A stretch of DNA of 64,000 bases, from NCBI RefSeq assembly GCF_026420845.1, contig NZ_JAOWCB010000001.1, positions 124,001 to 188,000 on the forward strand, in the 5' to 3' direction. A program made the position numbers and the translations under genes. Under the pieces are notes generated by a model. That model saw only the letters and a list, made by a program, of their open reading frames with translations, did no database searches and was not told the DNA's origin. Of the stretch, positions 49,873-62,915 are shown in pieces (position 1 is the stretch's first letter; each line of letters begins with the position of its first letter). Source of the stretch: Streptomyces sp. PR69 (GTDB lineage: Bacteria; Actinomycetota; Actinomycetes; Streptomycetales; Streptomycetaceae).

Positions 49873-50900
49873 GAGGTGGCTCGTACGGAGGCGTCCGGGG
49901 TGAGCAGGGACGCCACGTGCAGGACGTGGTAGCCGCGCATCGAGGGCAGGCAGGCGCCGCGGACGGGGCCGATCGCCGAGGACCACTCCGGAGGGATCGC
50001 CGCGGCCCCGGACAGGGCGCCGGCGAGCGCGCCGGCCACCGCCGCCGTGGTGTCCGCGTCGCGGCCCATGTTGACCGCCGTCAGCACCGACGTACGGAAT
50101 TCACCGCGGGCCGCGGCGAACGCGCCGAACGCAAGGCCCACCGCCTCGGGGGCCAGATCCGTCCATGGATAGCCGCCGATCACCACCGCGGAGCGGACCC
50201 CGCGCTCCGCGGACAGCCGGTCCGGGTACCTGCGGCCCGCCGCCACGACCGCGCGCCGCAGGGAGCGCGCCGTCCAGGAGTCCATCGGGATCACGGACAG
50301 CGCCGCCCCGATGACCCCCGCCGGGCCCGCGCCCGCCATCGCCGCCGCGACCCCGGCCGCCACCGCCTGCCCGCCGTAGATCCCTTCGCCGTCGTGGCTG
50401 ACGGCCCCGTCGATCGCGACCAGCCGTGCCGCCTCCGCGGGCCGCCCGGCCGCGAACACCCCGAACGGGGCCGCCCGCATCGCCAGCCCGTCGCTCCACG
50501 CGTGCCGGTGCTGGGCGGAGATGGGCGCGGCCAGCCCGCGCCGCAGATTCTCCAGGGTGCCGCGCTCGCTGAACCCCGCCCCCCGGAACGGCCCTTCGTC
50601 GAGATCGGCGATCCAGCGGTGCCAGGCGCGCTCCACATGGGCGACGGACAGCGCGGAGCCGTGCCGGGCCAGCAAAAGCCCGGAGAAGACGGCGTACTCC
50701 GTGTCGTCCGTGCCCGCCGGGTCGTCGCTGACGAACCCTTCGATCCGGCCCCAGCGGCGGCGGATCTCGGACGGCCGCATATTCTCCGCGGGCGCGCCCA
50801 GCGCGTCCCCCACCGCCAGTCCCAGCAGCGCCCCGCGCGCCCGCTCCAGGAGCGTCGCCGGCTCCGCCGACGTCGGCGGATTGCATGCAATCAACTCCAT
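49869..50900 (-). CDS. ADP-ribosylglycohydrolase (ARH) family protein, first of four
   Basis: A 343-aa ARH with a complete active site: RARGALLGLAVGDALGAPAEN, GTDDTEYAVFSGLLL and VNMGRDADTTAAVAGALAGAL. ATG at 50900 is preceded by AAAGGA and is the first gene of the seven-gene minus-strand run, so its promoter lies in the 271-bp gap shared with the divergent VIT gene. It is probably a cytosolic Mg2+-dependent glycohydrolase; substrate unknown. Confidence 0.9.
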   Translation of the reverse strand: MELIACNPPTSAEPATLLERARGALLGLAVGDALGAPAENMRPSEIRRRWGRIEGFVSDDPAGTDDTEYAVFSGLLLARHGSALSVAHVERAWHRWIADLDEGPFRGAGFSERGTLENLRRGLAAPISAQHRHAWSDGLAMRAAPFGVFAAGRPAEAARLVAIDGAVSHDGEGIYGGQAVAAGVAAAMAGAGPAGVIGAALSVIPMDSWTARSLRRAVVAAGRRYPDRLSAERGVRSAVVIGGYPWTDLAPEAVGLAFGAFAAARGEFRTSVLTAVNMGRDADTTAAVAGALAGALSGAAAIPPEWSSAIGPVRGACLPSMRGYHVLHVASLLTPDASVRATS

Positions 50901-50997
50901 GGGCGGGTCCTTTCCGTGGAGTGCGGACCGTTCCCGGATATGTGCCACGCGGGATGCGGCGACGCGCTTCCCGGGGCTCAGCGTCACCCGCCTGACG

Positions 50998-51016
50998 CCA
51001 GGTAAGTATGCCCTGC
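50998..51016. promoter_or_regulatory. Weak iron-box-like sequence upstream of the VIT gene
   Basis: CCAGGTAAGTATGCCCTGC matches the IdeR/DmdR consensus (TTAGGTTAGGCTCACCTAA, from memory) at only about 10 of 19 positions, with AGGT and CCT kept. A VIT-type iron transporter would be a sensible target, but the match alone is weak. Confidence 0.2.
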
Positions 51017-51123
51017 CTTGCTGGCGCGCCCCTTACATCGCGCGTACTTTCGAGGTGTTGAGGGGGAGCGGGTCCACCGCCCGGGCCCGACAGATTCCTA
51101 TGCGTGCACGCGGCGCATTCCGC

Positions 51124-51160
51124 GACGACAAAGCAAGACGACAAAGCAGACGACAAAGCA
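51124..51160 (+). repeat. Triple 12-nt direct repeat at the VIT ribosome-binding site
   Basis: GACGACAAAGCA occurs three times in a row (51124-51135, 51137-51148, 51149-51160, with one extra A between the first two), directly before the GGGGGAG ribosome-binding site of the VIT gene. Confidence 0.85.
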
Positions 51161-51171
51161 GGGGGAGAGCT

Positions 51172-51900
51172 GTGTCCATCATCGAGACCGAGGCGGCGCT
51201 GCACGAGGCGCACCGTGACAACCACACCCACCGTGACGTCAACGGCGGCTGGCTGCGTCCCGCGGTGTTCGGCGCGATGGACGGTCTCGTCTCCAACTTC
51301 GCCCTGATGGCGGGTGTGGCGGGCGGCGCCGTCTCCCAGCAGACCATCGTGATCACCGGGCTCGCCGGGCTCGCGGCGGGCGCCTTCTCCATGGCCGCGG
51401 GCGAGTACACCTCGGTCGCCTCGCAGCGCGATCTGGTCCAGGCGGAACTGGACGTCGAACGTGTGCAGTTGCGCAAGCACCCGGTGGACGAGATGGAGGA
51501 GCTGGCCGCGCTGTATGTCTCGCGCGGCGTCGACCCCAAGCTCGCCCGCGAGGTGGCGATGCAGCTCTCCGCGGATCCGGAGCAGGCGCTGGAGATCCAT
51601 GCCCGTGAGGAGCTCGGCATCGATCCGGACGATCTGCCGTCGCCGCTCGTGGCCGCGGTGTCGTCGTTCGGCTCCTTCGCGCTGGGCGCCCTGCTGCCCG
51701 TGCTGCCGTATCTGCTCGGGGCGAGCAGCCTGTGGCCTGCCGTGCTGCTGGCGCTCGTCGGGCTGTTCGGCTGCGGTGCGCTGGTGGCCCGTGTCACCGC
51801 CCGCAGCTGGTGGTACAGCGGTCTGCGGCAGCTGGCGCTCGGCGGGGCGGCGGCCGCGGTGACATACGGGCTGGGGGCTCTGTTCGGCGCGGCGTTCTGA
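51172..51900 (+). CDS. VIT1/CCC1 family transporter (Fe2+/Mn2+)
   Basis: A 242-aa membrane protein of the vacuolar iron transporter family, which exports Fe2+ or Mn2+ from the cytosol. Helix 1 region: GGWLRPAVFGAMDGLVSNFAL with the conserved Asp and Asn; helix 2: GLAAGAFSMAAGEYTSVASQ with the M and E residues typical of metal coordination. A charged cytosolic domain (about 85-150, Glu-rich: DEMEELAALYVSRG, EIHAREELG) is the metal-binding linker. Three further helices follow. GTG at 51172 has GGGGGAG upstream. Divergent from the ARH run. Confidence 0.93.
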   Translation: MSIIETEAALHEAHRDNHTHRDVNGGWLRPAVFGAMDGLVSNFALMAGVAGGAVSQQTIVITGLAGLAAGAFSMAAGEYTSVASQRDLVQAELDVERVQLRKHPVDEMEELAALYVSRGVDPKLAREVAMQLSADPEQALEIHAREELGIDPDDLPSPLVAAVSSFGSFALGALLPVLPYLLGASSLWPAVLLALVGLFGCGALVARVTARSWWYSGLRQLALGGAAAAVTYGLGALFGAAF

Positions 51901-52066
51901 CGCGGGTCGCTCGGCGCACTGGCTGGGCGCGGTGCACTGGCGCGGTGCACTGGCTGGGCGCGGTGCACTGGCGCGGTGCACTGGCTGGGCGCGGTGCACT
52001 GGCGCGGTGCACTGGCGCGGTGCACTGGCTCGGCGCGCTGGCGCGGTTCGGCGCGGCGCTCTGACG
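51882..52066 (+). repeat. Tandem array bounded by a duplicate of the VIT gene's 3' end
   Basis: From about 51913 to 52040 two units alternate: GGTGCACTGGCGC (13 nt) and GGTGCACTGGCTGGGCGC (18 nt), in about four rounds. The array is flanked by two copies of the 21-bp end of the VIT gene, 51882-51902 and 52046-52066, including TGA, which differ at one base. Downstream, 52067-52350 holds nothing I can assign. Confidence 0.85.
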
Positions 52067-52360
52067 TGCGGCAGACGGCCGGTTTTGGCCCCGGCCGCCG
52101 GAATATTCGCCTCCGCAGGGTTGCGTCATTCCCCGCTCCCGCTCATCCTGGGGCGACCGGGGCGCAGGGGCCCCGGTCACCGTCTGTCACAGATGTCGAC
52201 GATCTCGATGGGCAGCGGGGCCGGCCGCGGGCGTCGGCCGCATACCGGAACACCACAGCGGTGGCGCGGGCACACCACAGCGCGGGCGCGTCTGTGATGA
52301 ACCTCCCTCCCCGGAGCCCTTCCGGGGTGAGACACTATGCGTGAAGCCACATAAATTTTC

Positions 52361-52387
52361 GTTACCCCCCGGTTTCAGGTCCTTGAC
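52361..52387 (-). promoter_or_regulatory. Candidate GlnR operator upstream of gltB
   Basis: Read on the minus strand the sequence is GTCAA-n6-GAAAC-n6-GTAAC. The Streptomyces GlnR consensus is GTnAC-n6-GAAAC-n6-GTnAC-n6-GAAAC, so three successive boxes fit at exact spacing with one mismatch (GTCAA for GTnAC). It lies about 240 bp upstream of gltB and would tie the gene to nitrogen control. The fourth box is absent. Confidence 0.45.
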
Positions 52388-52412
52388 CGCAGGGCATGAG
52401 CCGAGAGCGCGC

Positions 52413-52438
52413 AGGCAATGAAGCCTGCGCTGCGCCGG
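52413..52438 (+). promoter_or_regulatory. Hairpin in the gltB upstream region
   Basis: Inverted repeat GCGCAGGC-aatgaa-GCCTGCGC (8-bp stem, 6-nt loop) lies about 190 bp before the gltB start and downstream of the GlnR-like boxes. It may be a leader hairpin or an upstream terminator. Confidence 0.5.
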
Positions 52439-52627
52439 TCCGGCGGATGCGATCCGCCCGGCCTCCATCCGCTTCCACCGCTGCTGCGGTGTCCGCAGCG
52501 TCCGCATGCTGGAATGCGCTATCCACTTCGCGAGAAGCGCTCCATCATGTAACCTGCACGAAATTTCGCGGAGGGCCAACGTCGTCCCTCGGCACGGAAA
52601 CATGCCACGACGACGACGGGAGAGCCG

Positions 52628-57212
<4,585 letters not shown>

Positions 57213-57220
<8 letters not shown>

Positions 57221-58673
57221 CCCCAAGGGCTTCCTGACCACCGGGCGCGAAGTCGCCAAGACCCGCCCCGTCGAGGAGCGCGTCAAGGACTGGAACGAGG
57301 TCTACGTCCCCGGCTCGCTGCTGCCGATCATCAGCAAGCAGGCCGGCCGCTGCATGGACTGCGGCATCCCGTTCTGCCATAACGGCTGCCCGCTGGGGAA
57401 CCTGATCCCCGAGTGGAACGACTACGCCTACCGCGAGGACTGGGCCGCCGCCAGCGAGCGGCTGCACGCCACCAACAACTTCCCGGAGTTCACCGGGCGG
57501 CTGTGCCCCGCGCCCTGCGAGGCGGCGTGCGTCCTCGGCATCAACCAGCCGGCCGTCACCATCAAGAACGTCGAAGTCTCCATCATCGACAAGGCGTGGG
57601 GCGCGGGCGACGTCAAGCCGCAGCCGCCGGAGCGGCTGTCCGGCAAGACCGTCGCCGTCATCGGCTCGGGACCGGCCGGCCTGGCCGCCGCTCAGCAGCT
57701 CACCCGCGCCGGCCACACCGTGGCCGTGTACGAGCGGGCCGACCGCATCGGCGGACTGCTGCGCTATGGCATCCCCGAGTTCAAGATGGAGAAGCGGCAC
57801 ATCAACCGCCGCATCGAGCAGATGCGCGCGGAGGGCACCAAGTTCCGCACCGGCGTCGAGATCGGCCGCGACATCGACGCCGCGCAGCTGCGCCGCCGCT
57901 ATGACGCGGTGGTCATCGCCGCGGGCGCGACCGTCTCCCGCGATCTGCCCGTCCCCGGCCGGGAGCTGAAGGGCATCCACTTCGCGATGGAGTATCTGCC
58001 GCTGGCCAACAAGGTGCAGGAAGGCGACTACGTCGCCCCGCCGATCACCGCCGAGGGCAAGCATGTCGTCGTCATCGGCGGCGGCGACACCGGCGCGGAC
58101 TGCGTGGGCACCGCCCACCGGCAGGGCGCGGCCTCCGTCACCCAGCTGGAGATCATGCCCAGGCCCGGCGAGGAGCGGAACGCGAACCAGCCGTGGCCGA
58201 CCTTCCCCATGCTCTACAAGGTCACCTCGGCGCACGAGGAGGGCGGCGAGCGGGTCTACTCCGTGTCCACGACGCACTTCGAAGGCGACGAGGACGGCAA
58301 TGTCCAGTATCTGCACCTGGTCGAGGTGGAGTTCAAGGACGGCAAGCTGGAGCAGAAGCCCGGCACCGAGCGGAAGCTCCCGGCGCAGCTGGTCACCCTG
58401 GCGATGGGCTTCACCGGCACCGACCGGTCCAACGGCCTGGTCGAGCAGTTCGGCCTGGAACTGGACGAGCGCGGCAACGTCGCACGCGACGCCGACTTCG
58501 CCACCAACGTCGACGGCGTGTTCGTCGCGGGCGACGCCGGCCGCGGCCAGTCCCTGATCGTCTGGGCCATCGCCGAGGGGCGCTCCGCCGCCCGCGGAGT
58601 GGACCGCTACCTCACGGGGGCGAGCGAGCTTCCCGCCCCCATCCGCCCGACCGACCGCGCGCTCACGGTCTGA
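57213..58673 (+). CDS. gltD: Glutamate synthase, small (beta) subunit
   Basis: A 486-aa FAD/NADPH and iron-sulfur protein that passes electrons to GltB. The N-terminal Cys clusters are [14 protein letters not shown] and CPAPCEAAC, which bind the 4Fe-4S centres; FAD site [18 protein letters not shown] site [15 protein letters not shown]-terminal [17 protein letters not shown]. The ATG lies 8 nt inside the gltB stop, so the two subunits are translationally coupled. Confidence 0.97.
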
Positions 58674-58678
58674 GCGCG

Positions 58679-58732
58679 TGACCGGCCTGACCGGCGACCG
58701 GCCTGACCGGCCTGACCGCGTGACCGCCGCGG
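58679..58732 (+). repeat. Short direct repeats after gltD
   Basis: Units of GACCGGCCT and TGACCG recur five or six times in about 50 bp immediately after gltD. They could be a slippage product; no function is evident. Confidence 0.55.
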
Positions 58733-58913
58733 CCCCGCGGAAAGGCCCATAGACGTCCCGTACAACGGCGTACGGAACTGATCGCGGCGCCTGCCTCGTC
58801 CCCGACCGGACCACGGCAGGCGCCGCGGTGTTGCGCGGGGTTTTCCACAGCCTGCTGACACATCGCGCCCGGACTTCTACAGTGCTGAGCCTGAAGCTGT
58901 TCCGGGGGGTGGC

Positions 58914-61298
58914 ATGGAACGGACGATCGGCATGGGGAAGCCGGTGCGGGGGAGAGTCGCGCTGTTATGCGCGAGCCTGCTGCTGCTGGGCAGCCCCTGG
59001 GCGCGGGAGCCGCTGCGCGAGCTCCGCGCGGACAACGCCGTCCAGGCGCTGCTGTACCGCGCGCTGTACGTGCCCGAGTGGGATCCCTCACCGGGCCCTG
59101 ACAGCTTCTCGGCCGCGATCGGCTGGAGCGGGAACGCCTCGGCGGCCGTGCTGCTCCTCGGCGTCATCGTCCTGGTGCCCCGGCTGATGGCCCGGGCCCC
59201 GGCCGCGGGCGGTGTCCGGTGGGCCGCGGCGCTCGGCGTCGGCGTCCTCGTCTCCGCCGTCGCAGCGGTGCCCGCATGGGCGGTCATCGTAAGCAGGGGC
59301 CCCAGAGCCGTCAGCGTCTTCGGCCGGGACGAGGCCGACGCGTTCGTCTATCTCCTCGTCGACGGACTGGTCTTCGGCGTACTGCTGGGCCTGGCCGTCG
59401 CCGCCGTCTTCGCCGGGTCCATCGGAGCAGCCGGATCGGCTGGATCAGCCGGATCGGCTGGGTCAGGCAGGTCAGGCGGATTTTTCAGCGTTTCGTCAGC
59501 CCGTGGCCGCGAACGGAGAAGAGCCATGGCCGCCATCTCCTCCTCCCAGGACGCCGTCGACGCCGTCGCGACCGGCAGCGCGCCGGGCGACGTCACCCGC
59601 TATCTGTGCGCCGCCGCCTACACCGATCCGGCCTTCTCCCGCCGTGTGGTCGAGGATGTGCTGGGGGACGAACTGGGCGCGGTCGCCACCTCGCCCGGCG
59701 TCGACCTGGTCCCGGTCGCGCGGCACTGTCTGGCCGCCCGGCAGCTGCACCGGGAGCGGGATGTGCGGCTCACCCTCGCCTGGGGCGTCATCGCGGTGTT
59801 CAGCCCCTTATGGCTGGTGTTCGCCCGCTGGGGGCTCAATGCGCTGAGCGCCGCTGCCACGATCCCCCGGCGCTCCCTGCGCGGCCGCGAGCTGCCGGAC
59901 CCGGCGGCCGCGGCCTGGCGGCTGGCCCTCACCTCGGCCGCCCTGCTCATCACCGGACTGCTGCTGGGCCTCGCCCTGTCCGCGATTCCCCTGCCGGGGC
60001 TGCTCGCCTGGCTCGCCGGCGGCTATCTGCTGGGCATTCCGCCGCTGCTCGCCACGGTCGCGGCGGGCTTCCTGGCCTTCCGTACGCTCGCCGACGAGGA
60101 ACTGGACGTGGACGCGCGGCTGCGGGGGACGCTGCGCCGCGAGGTGTTCGACCCGAGCGCGCTGCCGCAGCCGAGGCCCGTCGAGCAGTGGGCCGCCGGC
60201 CGGATCGACGAGGTGGCAGAGGCGCAGCGCGGCAATGTCACCGTCTACAGCGGATACTCGCCGTTCCTCGGGTACGCCCGGCGGGAGTCGACGTGGTCGC
60301 TGTCGCTGCCTCTGCTGCCCGCCGAGCACCCGTCCGACTCCGCAGGCGACGCGCGCGCGGTCGTGGAGTTCGACGCGTGGGAGGTCGTCGAACGCCTGCG
60401 TGCCCGGCTCAAGGCGGCGGCGGAACGGCACGCCGCCACCGTGCCCACCCAGACCGGCGGCGCGCCCGGCGGGACTCCCGCCGGCGGGCCGAGCCTCTCC
60501 GGTCTCCTCCTGGAGGACCGGGTGTTCGTCAGCGGCACGCAGATCGCCTCGGACGGCAGACTGCTGCCCGAACCCCTCTGCGCGCCGGTCACCTCGCTGC
60601 CCGACGAGGAGATACGGCGGATCGCACTGAGCCCGGACGGACCGGCGCGGCACTGTCTGGCCGCCCATCTGCCCATGTGGGGCGGCGATGTGGTGCCCAG
60701 CCAGTTCCTGCATGTGGCCGTGGTCGGCAAGTCGCTTCATCTGCACTGCGAACGGCATGTCCTCGGGCCCGTACGGCGCGAGCTGCACATCGTGGACCTG
60801 CTGCCCGCCACGCTCACCGCGGAGCGCCGCCGCGCCTTGCTGCTGAACGCCGTGCGACGCACCGGCGGCGCGTTGTTCGCCGCCCCGGGCTCCTCCTTCC
60901 GCTACGCGCGCGCCGAGGACCGCAGACGCCGCAGGCTCCTCCGTGAGATGCAGGCCGCGGACGAGGACCCCGCCTTTGACCGCGGCGCACGGCTGAGCAT
61001 CCGCGAGGAGGTCCTCAGCCCGGAATACCTCAACCACTTCCAGCGGGTGGACGCCGAGCGGACGCTCGCCGCGCTGGACCGGCACACCCTGGCGGCCGTA
61101 CGGGACTTCCTCGACGAGCACGGCGTCGACACCGCCGACTTCCGCAGCCAGACCCAGACCATCCTCAACCACGGGGTCATGCAGACCGGCGGGGTGAGCG
61201 TCGTGGGCAACCAGGCGGTCGGCCAGGGCGCGCAGGCCACCGCCCGGACCGCGTCGGCTCAGGCGTCCGGGGCCTCTTCGGCCGCGGCGAAGGGTTAG
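58914..61298 (+). CDS. Large hypothetical membrane protein with C-terminal G/N/Q motif
   Basis: A 794-aa protein of no family I recognise. About four hydrophobic helices lie in residues 14-168, then a Ser/Ala/Gly linker (GSAGSAGSAGSG), another helix near 283-305 and two or three at 332-388. A long hydrophilic region (400-740) follows, with Arg/Glu-rich parts. The C-terminus ends in a G/N/Q-rich motif, GVSVVGNQAVGQGAQAT (about 760-776), repeated in the next gene. The ATG at 59526 (MAAISSSQDAVDAV) has GGAGAAG upstream and may start a separate 590-aa protein. No enzyme motif was found. It is followed 9 bp later by the 136-aa gene. Confidence 0.7.
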   Translation: MERTIGMGKPVRGRVALLCASLLLLGSPWAREPLRELRADNAVQALLYRALYVPEWDPSPGPDSFSAAIGWSGNASAAVLLLGVIVLVPRLMARAPAAGGVRWAAALGVGVLVSAVAAVPAWAVIVSRGPRAVSVFGRDEADAFVYLLVDGLVFGVLLGLAVAAVFAGSIGAAGSAGSAGSAGSGRSGGFFSVSSARGRERRRAMAAISSSQDAVDAVATGSAPGDVTRYLCAAAYTDPAFSRRVVEDVLGDELGAVATSPGVDLVPVARHCLAARQLHRERDVRLTLAWGVIAVFSPLWLVFARWGLNALSAAATIPRRSLRGRELPDPAAAAWRLALTSAALLITGLLLGLALSAIPLPGLLAWLAGGYLLGIPPLLATVAAGFLAFRTLADEELDVDARLRGTLRREVFDPSALPQPRPVEQWAAGRIDEVAEAQRGNVTVYSGYSPFLGYARRESTWSLSLPLLPAEHPSDSAGDARAVVEFDAWEVVERLRARLKAAAERHAATVPTQTGGAPGGTPAGGPSLSGLLLEDRVFVSGTQIASDGRLLPEPLCAPVTSLPDEEIRRIALSPDGPARHCLAAHLPMWGGDVVPSQFLHVAVVGKSLHLHCERHVLGPVRRELHIVDLLPATLTAERRRALLLNAVRRTGGALFAAPGSSFRYARAEDRRRRRLLREMQAADEDPAFDRGARLSIREEVLSPEYLNHFQRVDAERTLAALDRHTLAAVRDFLDEHGVDTADFRSQTQTILNHGVMQTGGVSVVGNQAVGQGAQATARTASAQASGASSAAAKG

Positions 61299-61307
61299 GA
61301 GGACCCG

Positions 61308-61718
61308 ATGCCCGATCAGTCCCGTCCGTCGCCCGACGGCTCACCACGCGGGGACAACCTCGGCGTGCAGTACTACGGCGGGAACAACCAGGCCGGCAAC
61401 CAGGCTGTGGGCTCCGGCGCACAGGCCAACGCCGGCCGGGTCTTCGTCCAGGCCGCCGCCCCCACAGCCGATGAGCGCGCGCAGATACGGGAGCTGCTCG
61501 CCCTCATCGAGCGCCTGCTGGAGGAGCACCGCGCCGCCCTGCCGGACCAGGAGTCCCCCCGGGCGGAGCTGCGCAGACTCCGCGAGGAACTGGACGACGA
61601 GGAACCCCAGCCCGGGGTGGTGCGCCGCGCCCTCGACCGGCTGACGGCCTTCGCCCAGCCGGTGGCCCCCCTGGCGGCGGCGGTCGGCGAGCTCTCGCAG
61701 GCGGTGCAGTCCTTCTGA
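61308..61718 (+). CDS. Small protein with N-terminal G/N/Q motif and coiled-coil/amphipathic helices
   Basis: A 136-aa protein. Residues 19-40 read GVQYYGGNNQAGNQAVGSGA (then QA), sharing GNQAVGxGAQA with the C-terminus of the preceding protein. Residues 53-100 form a charged heptad-like helix (AQIRELLALIERLLEEHRAA, RRLREELDDEE). A hydrophobic helical segment (ALDRLTAFAQPVAPLAAAVG) closes it. GGAGGA precedes the ATG, 9 bp after the upstream stop, so the two are one transcript. It resembles small adaptor proteins with an amyloid-type motif and a helical effector segment; this is inference and no family name is claimed. Confidence 0.75.
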   Translation: MPDQSRPSPDGSPRGDNLGVQYYGGNNQAGNQAVGSGAQANAGRVFVQAAAPTADERAQIRELLALIERLLEEHRAALPDQESPRAELRRLREELDDEEPQPGVVRRALDRLTAFAQPVAPLAAAVGELSQAVQSF

Positions 61719-61844
61719 GCGGCCCTGAAGCCCCCTCCCGGGAAGGACGGTTGACCGGCCTCTTCCGCCGGTTCGGCAGGAGGGAGCAGCGGGGGCAGGG
61801 CGTTCCGGGCCACAGCCAGTGGCTGGCCGCCGCCGCACGAGGCA

Positions 61845-62915
61845 TCAGCGTCTGACGCCAGGCCCGGCGTCAGACGCGGCGACGGGTGCCGACAGCACCT
61901 CCGCCCGGCACCGGGCGGGCGTCCCCCAGGCGTCCCGCAGCGGCCGGGCCTTGCGCAGCCACAGGGAGAGGTCAAGCTCCTCGGTGTAGCCGATCGCGCC
62001 GTGCAGCTGAAGGGCCGTGCGGGCGGCGGTGTACGCGGCCTCGCCCGCCGCCGCCTTGGCGGCGGCGACATCCCCCGGGGCCATGGTGACGGCCGCCCCG
62101 TACACCAGGGGGCGGGCGAATTCCAGGCCGATCAGTGTGTCGGCCAGCCGGTGCCTGACCGCCTGGAAGGAGCCGATCGCAGCGCCGAACTGGGTGCGCT
62201 GCTTCACATGGGCGACCGTGCGGTCCAGCAGGGCGAGGCCGACGCCGAGGCACTGCGCGGCGGTGGCCAGCCGCGCCCAGTCGGCCGCCCGCCGCGCCGC
62301 CTGAGCCACCCGCGGACCTCTCGCCAGCACCGGTCCGCCGGGCCCGGCGACGCCGAGCCGCCGCGCGGGATCGGCCGACGCCCGCGGCGCGCCCTGCCCG
62401 GCGGGCGCGAGACGCAGCGTGTCCGCCCCGCCTTCGCCCCGTACCGGCGTGTCCGCCCCGCCCGAGCCGGTGGGCTCGACGGCGAGAACACAATCCGCCG
62501 CGTCCGCGTCGAGGGCGTACGGGCCTGCGCCGTGCAGGGCGAGCGTCGGCAGCAGCGCCCCCGCGGCGAGAGGCGGAAGCAGGCGCTTCGCCGGAGCCGG
62601 ATCGCCTGCTTCCGCCAGCGCGGACAGCAGCGCCGCCGCACCGGCCGTCTCGGCGTATGGCCCCGGCGCGGCATGACGCCCCAGCTCCACGAAGGCGACG
62701 GCCAGTTCGACGGGCCGCGGCCCCAGACCCCCGTACGCCTCGGGCACGGCCAGCGCCAAGACGCCCGCCTCCGCCAGCCGGGACCACAGTGTGCGCCCGG
62801 GCGCGAAGTCCCCGGCCGCCCAGGCCCGTACCGTCTTCGGCGTGTCCGCGGCCGTGAGCATCGCGTCCAGCGAGCGGGCGAACGCGGACTGTTCCCCGGT
62901 GAGCAGAAATCGCAT
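61845..62915 (-). CDS. Acyl-CoA dehydrogenase family protein
   Basis: A 356-aa flavoenzyme of the acyl-CoA dehydrogenase fold. N-terminal helices include LWSRLAEAGVLALAVPEAYGG; the C-terminal domain has QRTQFGAAIGSFQAVRHRLAD and the final ALQLHGAIGYTEELDLSLW. The central beta domain is shortened and Ala/Gly-rich, and no clear catalytic Glu is visible, so it may be one half of a heteromeric dehydrogenase. ATG at 62915 overlaps the stop of the next gene by 1 nt (TGATG). Such pairs act on CoA thioesters, including steroid side chains, in actinobacteria. Confidence 0.88.
   Translation of the reverse strand: MRFLLTGEQSAFARSLDAMLTAADTPKTVRAWAAGDFAPGRTLWSRLAEAGVLALAVPEAYGGLGPRPVELAVAFVELGRHAAPGPYAETAGAAALLSALAEAGDPAPAKRLLPPLAAGALLPTLALHGAGPYALDADAADCVLAVEPTGSGGADTPVRGEGGADTLRLAPAGQGAPRASADPARRLGVAGPGGPVLARGPRVAQAARRAADWARLATAAQCLGVGLALLDRTVAHVKQRTQFGAAIGSFQAVRHRLADTLIGLEFARPLVYGAAVTMAPGDVAAAKAAAGEAAYTAARTALQLHGAIGYTEELDLSLWLRKARPLRDAWGTPARCRAEVLSAPVAASDAGPGVRR

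Noticed and set aside
51905..52064. Tandem array after the VIT gene considered as a CRISPR array
   Set aside because: Units are 13 and 18 nt, contiguous, with no unique spacers and no cas genes.
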